Shown here: positions 51,068-61,144 of the stretch, one piece after another | Numbering within the stretch: position 1 is the stretch's first letter | How the letters are laid out: every line of letters starts with the position of its first letter | NCBI GenBank assembly: GCA_018606645.1 | Contig: JAGVRI010000002.1 | Span: 248,001 to 312,000 of the forward strand | Direction: 5' to 3' | Length of the DNA: 64,000 nucleotides | From: Chloroflexota bacterium | Lineage (GTDB): Bacteria; Chloroflexota; Anaerolineae; JAAYZQ01 | Notes under the pieces: model-generated | The model's database searches: none | What the model saw: the letters and a program-made list of their open reading frames with translations, nothing else | Told to the model about the DNA's origin: nothing | Translations under genes and position numbers: made by a program

Positions 51068-54000
51068 CTATGGCCGCCAATTCCTGAAAACGAGTGGTAT
51101 GTAGATATAGCAACGTGGTTTTTCGGACACAGTGATAACAAACTCCTGTTCAGCAAATGTCCCCTCTCCATCGGTAACACGAAGTACAACGAGATGCTGA
51201 CCCACATCATCGTCGTCCGGCGTGCCGGCGAGGGTCGCCGTGCCGTCGCCGTGGTCCACGAGCGTGAGCCAGGTGGGGAGCGTCGGTGCGGTGATGGTGA
51301 GGCTGTCGCCGTGGATGAGGTCGGGGTCATCGGTGGCGACAGCGTAGGTGTAGGGCGCGTCCTGCATGGCGGTGAGCACCGGCGCGCTGGCAAAGTACGG
51401 CGCGTCGTTAACGTTGGCCACGGTGATGGTGAAGGACTGCGTATCGCTCAGCCCGCTGCGGTCGACCACGCGCAGCACCACGGGGTGCTGGCCCACGTCG
51501 GCGTTGGAGGGCGTGCCGGCGAGGGTCGCCGTGCCGTCGCCGTGGTCCACGAGCGTGAGCCAGGTGGGGAGCGTCGGTGCGGTGATGGTTAGCGCGTCGC
51601 CGTGGATGAGGTCGGGGTCTTCGGCAGCGATGGCGTAGGTGTAGGGTGTGCCTTGCGTGGCGGTGAGCACCGGCGCGCTGGCAAAGTAAGGTGCGTCGTT
51701 TTTGCTGGCACAGCCCCCCGACCCGGCCACGACCCCCGCGCTGCCCGCTTCGCTCCAGATGCCGCCCTCGTTGCGCGCCTTGACGCTGACATAGTAGGTC
51801 TGTCCGGGCAGCAGCGAGAGGTTAGTGCGGGTGATGGCGGTCAGGGTGGTGAACGTCCAGTTGATCACCTCCGCGCCGCCGGGAGCGACGCCGATGGCGT
51901 ATTGGTAGCGGTCAATGGCGCTTTCGGGGTCGTTGGCTGACCAGTAGGCCGAGAGGGTATCCGGCGTGGCGGCAGCGCAGGCCGTGACCGAGGGCGCGGG
52001 CGGCGCAGTGACGTCGTTGATATAGCCGGCATAGTCCACGGTGAAGGTCGTGGCCGAGTTGGGCGCGATCTCCATCCCGCCGGCGGGGATGGGTGTGCCG
52101 CTGCCACTGGATTCCGGCATCCGCGCTCCGGAGACGGTTAGGGTGTACGTGCCACGAGGGATGAGTGTGCTAAAGTCATATAGAGCGCGATACACGGTAG
52201 GCGCGAGCCATGAGCCGTTGTAAAAGTCCGTGTATCTTACCTGATTCGGGCCAATAAACGCTATCTGCGGCGCGACCTTCGTGTCCATCTCCCGGCTGAA
52301 CAGCACATCAAACGCCACGGTCTGGATGCCGACCGGGCTTTCCGGCGTCAGCGTGACCGCGCGCACGTAGGCCGGGGCGAGGGCCGAGGGCTGTGTCAGC
52401 ACCGGGCTATAGAGCACCGTGCCCAACGTATAGTCGTCGCTAAAGTCCCAGATACGCCCGCGGATGGCTGCGGCGCTCGTCGTCCCCCACCAATTGCCGC
52501 GGGCGTCCACCGTCGGCAGCACCGTCTTGGGCACCAGGTCCTCGACGTCGTATGCGCCGGTGTTGAACTCAAAATTGTTGTCCGTGAGCGCCGCCGGCGC
52601 CCCCGCCGTGATCTTGACCGCGCTACCGCCGATGTTGGTGAAGGTGTTGTGCTGCGCCGTCGCGGAGCCGGCGATCTCCAGCCCCACGCCGGCCGTGTTG
52701 GCGATGAGGTTATGTTCCACCACGCCGCCGCCGACCCGGATGCCGCTGGCGTTCCCTACCAGCCGGTTTTCGGCCACGACGGACGGGTTGCCGGAGACAG
52801 CCCAGCCGGGGGCGTTCTCCACGTTGTTACCGCGCACTGTGCTGCCGATGCCCACGCTGATGCCGCCGCCGTGGACATCATTGCCACGCACGGTGCTGCC
52901 GCTGCCGGCGCTGATGCCGCCGTCGCGGACGGTGTTACCCAACACTGAGCCGCTGCCCAGGCTGATACCACCTTGGACGGTGTTACTCAAGACTGAGCCG
53001 CTACCCAGATTGATACCGCCGTTCGTGACGGTGTTGTGCTGCACCGTACCTCCGCCCAGGGCGATTGCGCCCGCGGCGGTGCTGTCGGCGACAGTACCGA
53101 TCCCGTTGATGGTGATGCCGCCGTGGGCGGTGGTATCCTGGATGATGCTGCCGCTGCCTGCTGTGATGCTCCCGGCAATGGTACTTGCCAGCACCTGTGA
53201 TCTGTTGGGCAAACTCAGGCCGCCGCCGCGGATGGCGGTACGATGGACGTAAGCGCTGAACCATTCATAAGAGTGGTAAATGCGCAGGCCGGATAAGCCA
53301 TCCGCCACATACGCGTATCCGCCGGAGACGGCCACGCCTAAGGCCAGATCGGGCGTGTCGTAGAAGCCGACCTCGGCGGGATGGGCCGGGTCGGAGACGT
53401 CAATCACGCGCAGGCCGGCCTCCCCATCCGCCACATAGGCGTACCCGCCAGAGATGGCCACGCTGTACGCCTGACCGGGCGTGTTGTAGAAGCCGACCTC
53501 GGCGGGATGGGCCGGGTCGGAGACGTCAATCACGCGCAGGCCGGATAAGCCATCCGCCACATACGCGTATCCGCTGGACACGGCCACGCCCCAGGCATAG
53601 CCGGGCGTGTAGTAGTAGCCGACCTCGGCGGGATGGGCCGGGTCGGAGATGTCAATCACGCGCAGGCCGGCCTGCCTAACCGCCACATACGCGTACCCGC
53701 CAGAGACGGCCACGCCCTGGGCCTGATTGGGCGTGTCGTAGAAGCCGACCTCGGCGGGGTGGGCTGGGTCGGAGACGTCAATGATGCGCAGGCCGGCACC
53801 CCTATCCGCCACATACGCGTATCCGCCAGAGATGGCCACGTCGAAGGCGTCACCGGGCGTGTCGTAGAAGCCGACCTCGGCGGGATGGGCCGGGTCGGAG
53901 ACGTCAATCACGCGCAGGCCGGATAAGCCATCCGCCACATACGCGTATCCGCCAGAGATGGCCACGTCGAAGTCGTCACCGGGCGTGTCGTAGAAGCCGA

Positions 54001-56341
54001 CCTCGGCGGGATGGGCCGGGTCGGAGACGTCAATGATGTGCAGGCCAAAGTCTTCATCCGCCACGTACGCGTATTCGCCCGACACAGCCACGCCTCTGGC
54101 TGGACCACCGGGCGTGTAGGAGAAGCCGACCTCGACGGGAGCGGAGACAGCCGCGCCGCCTGTCATGTCGCTATCTTGGAGCCACAAAGGGCTAAACTCG
54201 ATGGCGCAGTTCATTCCGCCGCCGGTCAGCGTGACGTGGTCCAGGAACGGCGTGGCGTTGGCGCAGCCGATGCCCTGCGCCGCACCCTCGATGCGCACGT
54301 GGCGCAAGAGGTTGCCGCCCTGGTACGTCCCGCTCACCGTCGCCTGCGCGTCCACGCTCGGATCGTCAAAGAAGATGCGCCCCCAGCTCCCGCCCGCGTG
54401 CGACATGAAGCGGATCGGCTGCGTCGCTGTCCCGTCGGCGATCAGCGTGCCGCCCACGTTGAGGTTGTAGTTGCCGTTGAAGCGCACCACCGTCCCGGCC
54501 TGGATGGTCAGCGTGTAGCCCGGCGCGATGCCGACGTTGCAGTCCAGGATGTAGGTCTTGTCATTCGTCCAGGTCATATCCTCGGCGATGGTGCCGCAAA
54601 CGTGCTCGTCGCTGCTGCGGGTGGTGACGGTGAGCGGGATGGTCGTGGTGTACGCGCCGCCGTTGGCGGCAACGAGGAGGGTGAAGGGGATGGGGTGGTT
54701 GTAGCCTGCGCCGCTGGCGACGGTGAACGAATAGTCCGGGCTGCTGACGCCGCTCGCGCCGGCGGGGATGTCGCCGTAGGAGGCAGTGTCGTTCGTCAGC
54801 GTCACGTAGGGGTCGGCGGTGGAAAGCACGCCGGTTACGCCGGTCGCGTCGGCCCAGGCGTTGCGCAGGGTCACTGCGAGGGTCGCCGCCGCGCCGGGCG
54901 TCGGGCGGCCGAGCGGGTCGCCGTTCACGCTCATCGCGGAAAGCGTCAGGACGGGGTGGGGTTCTTGCATCGCGGCGGCGGCGTTGATCCGCCCCGCGCC
55001 GAGTTTTCCTGCATAGGCCGGGTTGAGCGCGTCAATGGCGTCCGCCGTCTGGAGCAGTTGGTTGCGCACCAGCGCCGGCGTCCAGCCCGGCCAGCGGCTG
55101 CGCACCAGCGCCGCCAACCCGGAGACGAACGCGGTGGAGAGGGACGTGCCGTCGGCGGGGCCCCAGTCGCCGCCCAGGAAGGTGGTCGTGATGGTTGCGC
55201 CAGGCGCGCTCAGGTCCACCCACGCGCCATAGTTGCTGAAACTGACCTTATGGTCGGCGTCGTCCGTCGCGGCCACGGCCAGGACGTTTTCGTAGGCGGC
55301 CGGATAAAAGGGCGTGGCGACGTTGTCGTTGCCCGCGCCGCCCACCACCACCGCGCCCTTGCCGACGGCATAGTCCACCGCGTCGCGCAGCAGGTTGGAG
55401 TAGGCGTAGCCCCCCAGGCTGAGATTGATGACGTGTGCGCCCTTGTTCGTGGCATAGATCACGCCCAGCGCGATGTCGGAGTAGTTGGCGACACCCGAAT
55501 CAGCCATTACCTTCACCGGCATGAGGCGGCAGTTCCAGCACACGCCGGCGATACCCACGCCGTCGTTCGCCACTGCTGCCGCGACGCCCGCGACCTGCGT
55601 GCCGTGGCCGTTGCCGTCGGCGACGTTGTTCGAGCCATGGACAAAGTTCCAGCCGCGCACGTCGTCCACGTAGCCGTTGTTGTCGTCGTCGAGGCTGTTG
55701 GCGGCGATCTCGCCGGGGTTGACCCACAGGCGGTTCACCAGGTCGGGGTGGGTCAGGTCGAGGCCCGAGTCCACCGCTGCGATGATGACGGTCTGCGTCC
55801 CTGTCACCACATCCCAGGCGGCGGGGGCTTGAATCTTGGTCAGGCCCCACTGTTGGGGGAAGAGCGGGTCGTTGGGAACGGCGATTGCATGGGCGATGTA
55901 ATCTGGCTCGGCGTATTCGACGGCCGGGTCGGCGGCAAGGGCGGCGATCAGCGCGGTGGACTCAGTGCCGGGGGCCAGGTCGAGGCGGTAGATGCGTTCC
56001 AGACCGACACCCGAAGGGCCTGCGGAATCTTTCAGGTCTGTCATCAGTAGGGGGCGTGCCGTCTGCACCTCCGGCGCGGTCAGCAGGCGGTCGAGCGTCG
56101 CCTCTCCGGTGCACAGTGCGCCGCTCGCGCTGCGGACGGGTTGCACGCCCTGGCGGAATTTGACGATGATACGGTCGGGGACGGCGGGGTAGGAGGGCCC
56201 TTGGAGACCTGTCGGGTTTCCAAAACCTGGCAGGTCTAGGTTTGTCTCAGCAGCGTGGGAGGGCCGCGCGGCGGCCGGCCGGTATGCCAGGCTGCTGATG
56301 GCCACCAGGAGAACCAACAGAACGGTGAACCGTTTTCTCAT
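51068..56341 (-). CDS. Secreted subtilisin-like (S8) protease with LVIVD repeats, beta-helix region and cadherin-like repeats
   Basis: [49 protein letters not shown]; seven LVIVD-type 42-aa units; C-term [14 protein letters not shown]. Confidence 0.92.
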   Translation of the reverse strand: MRKRFTVLLVLLVAISSLAYRPAAARPSHAAETNLDLPGFGNPTGLQGPSYPAVPDRIIVKFRQGVQPVRSASGALCTGEATLDRLLTAPEVQTARPLLMTDLKDSAGPSGVGLERIYRLDLAPGTESTALIAALAADPAVEYAEPDYIAHAIAVPNDPLFPQQWGLTKIQAPAAWDVVTGTQTVIIAAVDSGLDLTHPDLVNRLWVNPGEIAANSLDDDNNGYVDDVRGWNFVHGSNNVADGNGHGTQVAGVAAAVANDGVGIAGVCWNCRLMPVKVMADSGVANYSDIALGVIYATNKGAHVINLSLGGYAYSNLLRDAVDYAVGKGAVVVGGAGNDNVATPFYPAAYENVLAVAATDDADHKVSFSNYGAWVDLSAPGATITTTFLGGDWGPADGTSLSTAFVSGLAALVRSRWPGWTPALVRNQLLQTADAIDALNPAYAGKLGAGRINAAAAMQEPHPVLTLSAMSVNGDPLGRPTPGAAATLAVTLRNAWADATGVTGVLSTADPYVTLTNDTASYGDIPAGASGVSSPDYSFTVASGAGYNHPIPFTLLVAANGGAYTTTIPLTVTTRSSDEHVCGTIAEDMTWTNDKTYILDCNVGIAPGYTLTIQAGTVVRFNGNYNLNVGGTLIADGTATQPIRFMSHAGGSWGRIFFDDPSVDAQATVSGTYQGGNLLRHVRIEGAAQGIGCANATPFLDHVTLTGGGMNCAIEFSPLWLQDSDMTGGAAVSAPVEVGFSYTPGGPARGVAVSGEYAYVADEDFGLHIIDVSDPAHPAEVGFYDTPGDDFDVAISGGYAYVADGLSGLRVIDVSDPAHPAEVGFYDTPGDAFDVAISGGYAYVADRGAGLRIIDVSDPAHPAEVGFYDTPNQAQGVAVSGGYAYVAVRQAGLRVIDISDPAHPAEVGYYYTPGYAWGVAVSSGYAYVADGLSGLRVIDVSDPAHPAEVGFYNTPGQAYSVAISGGYAYVADGEAGLRVIDVSDPAHPAEVGFYDTPDLALGVAVSGGYAYVADGLSGLRIYHSYEWFSAYVHRTAIRGGGLSLPNRSQVLASTIAGSITAGSGSIIQDTTAHGGITINGIGTVADSTAAGAIALGGGTVQHNTVTNGGINLGSGSVLSNTVQGGISLGSGSVLGNTVRDGGISAGSGSTVRGNDVHGGGISVGIGSTVRGNNVENAPGWAVSGNPSVVAENRLVGNASGIRVGGGVVEHNLIANTAGVGLEIAGSATAQHNTFTNIGGSAVKITAGAPAALTDNNFEFNTGAYDVEDLVPKTVLPTVDARGNWWGTTSAAAIRGRIWDFSDDYTLGTVLYSPVLTQPSALAPAYVRAVTLTPESPVGIQTVAFDVLFSREMDTKVAPQIAFIGPNQVRYTDFYNGSWLAPTVYRALYDFSTLIPRGTYTLTVSGARMPESSGSGTPIPAGGMEIAPNSATTFTVDYAGYINDVTAPPAPSVTACAAATPDTLSAYWSANDPESAIDRYQYAIGVAPGGAEVINWTFTTLTAITRTNLSLLPGQTYYVSVKARNEGGIWSEAGSAGVVAGSGGCASKNDAPYFASAPVLTATQGTPYTYAIAAEDPDLIHGDALTITAPTLPTWLTLVDHGDGTATLAGTPSNADVGQHPVVLRVVDRSGLSDTQSFTITVANVNDAPYFASAPVLTAMQDAPYTYAVATDDPDLIHGDSLTITAPTLPTWLTLVDHGDGTATLAGTPDDDDVGQHLVVLRVTDGEGTFAEQEFVITVSEKPRCYIYIPLVFRNWRP
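53275..54150 (-). repeat. Intragenic tandem 126-bp repeats encoding LVIVD units
   Basis: [39 protein letters not shown] repeated seven times. Confidence 0.92.
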
Positions 56342-56606
56342 CGCACACCTCCATCAGGGTCCAAAATAATTGCTCAGTTCAGGCTTTTTTGCCGGAGCAC
56401 GCTGAGAGCGCAAAGAGATTGGAGAAACCGCCCCAAGAACGCCGACTGGCTCAATCACTGCTCCATCCTCTGCGTCTAGTCCCGCTGTCAAGTGTTGACG
56501 GGAGGTACAACGGTCGGTAGCAGCCCTTGAACCGTCCCAATCACAAACGATTATAACTCCCGGATATTATCACCTCCTTACTGTCGTGCGCAGTACCGCC
56601 CCATTC

Positions 56607-56635
56607 GGTCAGACGCAAGCGGAGCGAAGCGTCTG

Positions 56636-56638
<3 letters not shown>
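56607..56638. repeat. Perfect 10-bp inverted repeat abutting attC-like site C
   Basis: GGTCAGACGC (56607-56616) / GCGTCTGACC (56629-56638). Confidence 0.8.
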
Positions 56639-56707
<69 letters not shown>

Positions 56708-56736
56708 CGCCTACCACTTTTTGAAAGCACGTTCTA

Positions 56737-56949
56737 TCATGCGCTAACTGTTTCAAAAGCCACTTGCAGCCGCATCGGTTGAGGAAGCACAAAGTTCAAT
56801 CGTTCAAAGCCCATCACACGCCCTGTCTTGTCTTTGATCAGAACCACTTCATCCCCTGTTTCTTCGCAGATGTACTCATCTTGAGGGTTACCGAACCAAA
56901 CCGTGAGAGTGTTTCCCGCTTGGTCATAGTACACTCTTATTTGGGCCAT
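56737..56949 (-). CDS. DUF2283-like small protein (possible antitoxin partner)
   Basis: IRVYYDQAGNTLTVWFGNPQDEYICEETGDEVVLIKDKTGRVMGFERLNF. Confidence 0.75.
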   Translation of the reverse strand: MAQIRVYYDQAGNTLTVWFGNPQDEYICEETGDEVVLIKDKTGRVMGFERLNFVLPQPMRLQVAFETVSA

Positions 56950-57218
56950 ATTCGTCTTCCTTCCTTTACCGCGTCCGTTGGATAGGTCGTAATCAGGTAG
57001 CCGTCACCATCAAGCCGTCTTGCTACTGCACAAACCCAACGTGCAATCTGTTCAGGTTTGTAGAACAGATATACGTTTGGGTCGCTTTTGCTTTGCCGAA
57101 CTTCATCTGGATTTTGCAACGTTTCCTTCACATCGCCTTCGCGTCCTGCCATAACTGGATGTTTCACCGTGACAATCAACTCCCAGTAGGAACGCGTGAC
57201 GCGCACACGAAAACCCAA
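56937..57218 (-). CDS. Small protein overlapping the DUF2283 gene; toxin-antitoxin-like pair candidate
   Basis: TTG start; MKHPVMAGREGDVKETLQNPDEVRQSKSDPNVYLFYKP-type sequence (VTVKHPVMAGREGDVKETLQNPDEVRQSK); 13-nt overlap with downstream ORF. Confidence 0.6.
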   Translation of the reverse strand: MGFRVRVTRSYWELIVTVKHPVMAGREGDVKETLQNPDEVRQSKSDPNVYLFYKPEQIARWVCAVARRLDGDGYLITTYPTDAVKEGRRIWPK

Positions 57219-57307
57219 CGGCGTCAGAACTTCAGCAAATCGCTAGGGGGTATTTCTTCAGTCATAGTCATCCCACGTTGATAGATACCCTTCTCGCGTG
57301 ACGGGCG

Positions 57308-57515
57308 CCCCAACAACTCAGTATGCGGAATCCACTTTTACTTCGGCGTCAGGAATTTCGAGGGATTCGGCTTGGCTCGCTTTAAGTCGCTTTTGCGCAG
57401 AACCTCCGTCGAACATCTCTGGTCCGGCGACTCCACTACGTGTCCGACACGAATCTCAACAATTCAATGATAGAGCAAAACCTGGGTTCTGTCAAATGAA
57501 AGGAAATCAGCCATG
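57308..57515 (+). repeat. Copy 2 of 205-bp leader repeat (candidate attI / integrase promoter relic)
   Basis: CCCCAACaACTCaGTATGCGGAATCCAC ... GTTCTGTCAAATGAAAGGAAATCAGCCATGAGCCC. Confidence 0.7.
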
Positions 57516-57678
57516 AGCCCATCCCCAAAAACTGCTCGACTAACTGCGCGATGCCCTGCGGGTGAAAGATCAGTTCTACCGCACCGGGTGGGCCTATATC
57601 AAGCGGATCACACGCTTCATCCTCTTCCACGGCAAACGCCAACCCGCTGAAATGGGCCGGCCCAAGGTCGTGACCTAG
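57513..57678 (+). pseudogene. Integron-integrase-like (tyrosine recombinase, N-terminal) remnant
   Basis: ATGAGC then +1 frame HPQKLLD*LRDALRVKDQFYRTGWAYIKRITRFILFHGKRQPAEMGRPKV; internal TAA and frame jump after ATGAGC. Confidence 0.7.
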
Positions 57679-57790
57679 CAGGGAACCCAGGTGGGACAAC
57701 CGCCGTCTTTTAGTTGCAGTCCACGGGAGAAATGCCGGCGTCGCTCGGTCAGCGACCCTGGGTCGAGCCAGAAGCTCGGGGAGGAACCGG

Positions 57791-59899
57791 ATGGATGTGC
57801 TCAGAAGGCTGGCGTTCGTGATTGTGCTGGCGCTGTCGGCCTGCGCCCCAAAGACCCAACTGGGGGAGCAGCCGACGACCGGTGCCGCGCCGGGGGCCAC
57901 ACCCTCGCCACCCGATTGGCTCGAGTCCTCAGCACGCCCTGGCGAGGCGGCCGCTTCGCCGGTGGCGCCGGCCAGACCCACTGCCCCCACTGCCTTGGCG
58001 TCGCGCCCCGTTGCCGAGTCGTGGCCGGCGCCCTTGCGCACGCTCCACCTGAAGGTCCCGGCCGGCAACAGCTACGAGCCCAAGGCCATGGCGGTCCATC
58101 CTGGGCGGAATCGCCTCTATGTCCGAACCCACAACCTGGCGGAAGATCGTCACGGCCTGGTTACGGTGATCGATCTGTCCAGCCGGCAGGTGGTGACGGC
58201 GGTGGCCACGGCTCCCGATAGCGCCAGCGACGGAGGCATGGCCGTTGACGCCGTTCGCGATCGCGTATATGCCGTCAACGCCGGCATGGCGACGGCGAGC
58301 GTGCTGGATGCCCGGACCCTGGGCGTCATCGGGACGCTGCCCGACGTCCTCCTGCTGGCGCTGGACGAGGCCGATGGGCGCGTGTATGTGGCCGGGAGGG
58401 CAAGCCTGCGCGTGCTCGACGCCGAGCGGTTCGAGACGTTGGCGCAGGTCGCGCTGCCGGGCGGCGCCTTGTGGCTGGCGCTGGGCCTGAACGCCGCTGC
58501 TGGCCGTCTCTACCTGGCCGGCCGGCTCTCGCCAGAGGGCAACCGGCTCCTGGTGTACGACACTGCCGACCTGACGCCAGTCGCTTCCACCGCCCTGCCC
58601 GGTGGGACCGAGAGTCTGGTCGTGGATAGGACCGAGGGGCGCGTCTATATCGCGCTCAACGGCGGAAGCAACAGCCTGCTGTCGGTGCTGGATGCCGACG
58701 GTCGGGTGCTGGAGGAACGCGACCAGGGGCCATGGGTGGGGAGAACGGGTCTGGAGGTGGATGACAAAGGCCGGCGGCTTTTCCTGGCTCACGAGTCGTA
58801 TTCCGATCATGCGGTGACTGTACTCAACCCCGCCACCTGGCAGACGATCGCCACCATTTCGCTGCCTTTCTCCCCCTACTCGCTGACCTGGGATGCCTCC
58901 GGCCAGCGCCTGCTCATCAGCCACCCGCGTCAACACGCGATCAGTGTGGTGGATGTGGACGCCGAGCGGGTGGAGGCCATGGCCGCGACGGCCGTTGAGT
59001 TGGTGGACCTGGAGGTGGATGCGGCGCGGGGTCACGTGTATATCGGCGACCGGGCCGGGCGGCTGCGGGTTTTCGACTCGGACACCGATGCCGAACTCGC
59101 TACCTTGCTGGCCCCGGGCACCATCTCGGTTGACAGTCCCCACGGGCGGCTGTACGTGGGCGGCGGCGAGCGTGATATCCCGGTGCGCGTGTTCGACGCG
59201 GAGCGACTCGAGCCGGTGGGCATGATTGCGATGCTGGGCGCCCAACCGGTGGCGGATCCCCACTCGGGCGGCCTATACCTGGTACGCGACGGTGTGTACA
59301 TGGCCAGCCTGGAGACGATGACCGTGACCGGCATTATCTCGGACACGCTGCCGCCCCCCGGACACTGGAACCCGAGTCCAGCCGCGGTGGACGCCCTGGT
59401 GGATCCGGGCACGGGACGCCTGTTCGTGGTGATGAATACCGGCAGCACCAGCACCAGCAATGGCAATTACCTGAATGTCTACGAACCAATCACCCACCGC
59501 AGGGTCTACAGCGACAAGGAGCTCAGCGTGGGCTATCTGGATCTGGACCCGGTGCATGGCCGGGCCTATGTGTCCCGGATCTCGATGCTCAGCCGCTCGA
59601 TCAGTCTACTGGAGAACGGCCGGACCGAGACCGCGCGGCTAGATGGCTGGTACGGGCCGCTCCGGGTCGATCCGGAGCTGGGTTGCCTGTATGTGGACGT
59701 TGACCCGACGATGGACCGGCAGCCGGGCCAATTGCTTGTGCTCGACGCCGGGAGTCTGGAGGTCCTTGGCTCGGTGCCGCTGCCGGCCGGCCTCAGGCTG
59801 TATGCGCTCGATCCCCAGCGCCACTTCCTGTATCTGGCCAGCTATGAGGGCGAAGTGCAGATTTGGTCGGCTACGGGTGGGAAATTGGCGTCGCCGTAG
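57791..59899 (+). CDS. YncE/YVTN-type beta-propeller lipoprotein
   Basis: Lipobox LALSACAPK; GLVTVIDLSSRQVVTAVATAP, DRVYAVNAGMATASVLDARTLGVIGTLP. Confidence 0.85.
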   Translation: MDVLRRLAFVIVLALSACAPKTQLGEQPTTGAAPGATPSPPDWLESSARPGEAAASPVAPARPTAPTALASRPVAESWPAPLRTLHLKVPAGNSYEPKAMAVHPGRNRLYVRTHNLAEDRHGLVTVIDLSSRQVVTAVATAPDSASDGGMAVDAVRDRVYAVNAGMATASVLDARTLGVIGTLPDVLLLALDEADGRVYVAGRASLRVLDAERFETLAQVALPGGALWLALGLNAAAGRLYLAGRLSPEGNRLLVYDTADLTPVASTALPGGTESLVVDRTEGRVYIALNGGSNSLLSVLDADGRVLEERDQGPWVGRTGLEVDDKGRRLFLAHESYSDHAVTVLNPATWQTIATISLPFSPYSLTWDASGQRLLISHPRQHAISVVDVDAERVEAMAATAVELVDLEVDAARGHVYIGDRAGRLRVFDSDTDAELATLLAPGTISVDSPHGRLYVGGGERDIPVRVFDAERLEPVGMIAMLGAQPVADPHSGGLYLVRDGVYMASLETMTVTGIISDTLPPPGHWNPSPAAVDALVDPGTGRLFVVMNTGSTSTSNGNYLNVYEPITHRRVYSDKELSVGYLDLDPVHGRAYVSRISMLSRSISLLENGRTETARLDGWYGPLRVDPELGCLYVDVDPTMDRQPGQLLVLDAGSLEVLGSVPLPAGLRLYALDPQRHFLYLASYEGEVQIWSATGGKLASP

Positions 59900-59919
59900 G
59901 GCGAGAATGCGCCCGGGAT

Positions 59920-60060
59920 TCATCGTGCTTTCAGAACGACCGGCAGGTAGACCCGCCGCGATACCCGTTGGGCTGCCGAGAACTGGGAGGTATTGCCGTT
60001 GCTCAGCCGCACGCAGCGCGAGCGGAGCATGCGGTGCAGCCGATAGGACGAAGTGCTCCT
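59920..60060 (-). pseudogene. Orphan C-terminal tail of a lost secreted protein
   Basis: Minus-strand read: SYRLHRMLRSRCVRLSNGNTSQFSAAQRVSRRVYLPVVLKAR* ; truncated next to palindromic repeat P5. Confidence 0.5.
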
Positions 60061-60071
60061 TCGAGAATATC

Positions 60072-60150
60072 TTACCTCCCCCTACCCCCTTCGCCCCCTT
60101 CCCCTCTCCGCCGGCGGAGAGGGGAAGGGGGTCGGGGGATGAGGAGAGGT
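60072..60150. repeat. Palindromic intergenic repeat P5
   Basis: CCCCCTTCCCCTCTCCGCCGGCGGAGAGGGGAAGGGGG (60094-60131); shares upstream CCTTCGAGAATA with P1. Confidence 0.9.
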
Positions 60151-60197
60151 TTGTCCTACCGCCAGCCCCCGGCGCGGCTTCAGCCGCCGGTTCCTGG

Positions 60198-60923
60198 TTA
60201 CCAAATGCCGGGAACAAGGCGGTAGCGCACCTTCTGTACGTAGTCCTGGTAGCCAGGTAGCTCGGCTTGAAGCATGCGGTCCTCGAAAGATGTCCGAATG
60301 ATGATAAGAACAATCGCCGCGACGCCGGGGATGAGCGCCCACAGCGAGCCCAATAGGATGGGGGCGCTCATGCACTGGAGAATAACTCCCAGGTACCCCG
60401 GATGCCGTACCAACCGATACGGTCCGCTGCTACATACCGTCTGACCGCGATCGCTCTGAATGCGTACTGCTGTTGAAAAGTACGCATTTGCGATCATGGC
60501 CCATGAGGTGAGTTCCAGTCCAACGGCAAGCACTATGGCACCGGCAACATGCCACCCGACACCGGGATCTTGGGTCCAACCGAAACGCACATCCAGACCG
60601 GCCACCAGCGGGAGGGCGAAGTACATGGCCACGGCGTAGAAGCTGCTTACGACCTTGTCCCAGGTCTTTGTCATCCTGATTTCGCCGCGCTCGGCGATGG
60701 TCTCGGGGCTGGTACGGAGCATGATCGGGGCGTTGATGAGGACGCTCACGAGAGAGATCCCCAGGTAGACCCACGCCCAAGTCCAGTTGAGCCGGCCAGC
60801 GGCCAGGAAAAGGATAGCCGCAATCAAGACCAAAAAGATGGCGACGGTTCCAGCTCGCTTGAGGATGCCTGCCACAAGGGTTCGATGATTCTCGGTAGGT
60901 GGAACTTCAGATTTTGTGTACAT
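60198..60923 (-). CDS. Isoprenylcysteine carboxyl methyltransferase (ICMT)-like membrane protein 2
   Basis: RIQSDRGQTVCSSGPYRLVRHPGYLGVILQ; C-term PGYQDYVQKVRYRLVPGIW. Confidence 0.85.
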   Translation of the reverse strand: MYTKSEVPPTENHRTLVAGILKRAGTVAIFLVLIAAILFLAAGRLNWTWAWVYLGISLVSVLINAPIMLRTSPETIAERGEIRMTKTWDKVVSSFYAVAMYFALPLVAGLDVRFGWTQDPGVGWHVAGAIVLAVGLELTSWAMIANAYFSTAVRIQSDRGQTVCSSGPYRLVRHPGYLGVILQCMSAPILLGSLWALIPGVAAIVLIIIRTSFEDRMLQAELPGYQDYVQKVRYRLVPGIW

Positions 60924-61144
60924 ACGACCGCCTCATTCTCTCATCGTCTGTTGCCGAATGCCCTGCCGATATGCTGCGGGCGACGACGACCGTCAGTTCA
61001 TCGGCCTGTTATACGGCAGTTGAGCGCAGCATATCCCTCAACTTGGGAAACTCGGTTCTGACATGATTATCCATTGCCTGCGCAAACTTTGAGGAGAGGT
61101 GCAGCCGCAAGAGAGGATCAAAGACGCGGCCAATACCCTCGTAG

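Noticed and set aside
53275-54150. Regular ~126-bp repeats as a possible CRISPR array
   Set aside because: Repeats are in-frame coding units (LVIVD) inside one ORF with no unique spacers; no CRISPR array or cas genes were seen in the window.
54011-56050. 679-aa plus-strand ORF opposite the S8 protease
   Set aside because: Fully antisense to a well-supported protease; composition (R/V/A/G/H-rich) is typical of spurious ORFs in GC-rich coding DNA.
57436-58068. 210-aa minus-strand ORF over the integrase remnant and lipoprotein start
   Set aside because: Overlaps the leader repeat, the integrase-like remnant and the well-supported lipoprotein N-terminus on the other strand.
60968-61035. GATATGCTGCG...CGCAGCATATC hairpin with GTTATAC as another attC site between ICMT-2 and the LCM-like gene
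   Set aside because: 11-bp inverted repeat is real but a matching RYYYAAC core in the right place is missing; kept only as a possible degenerate relic.
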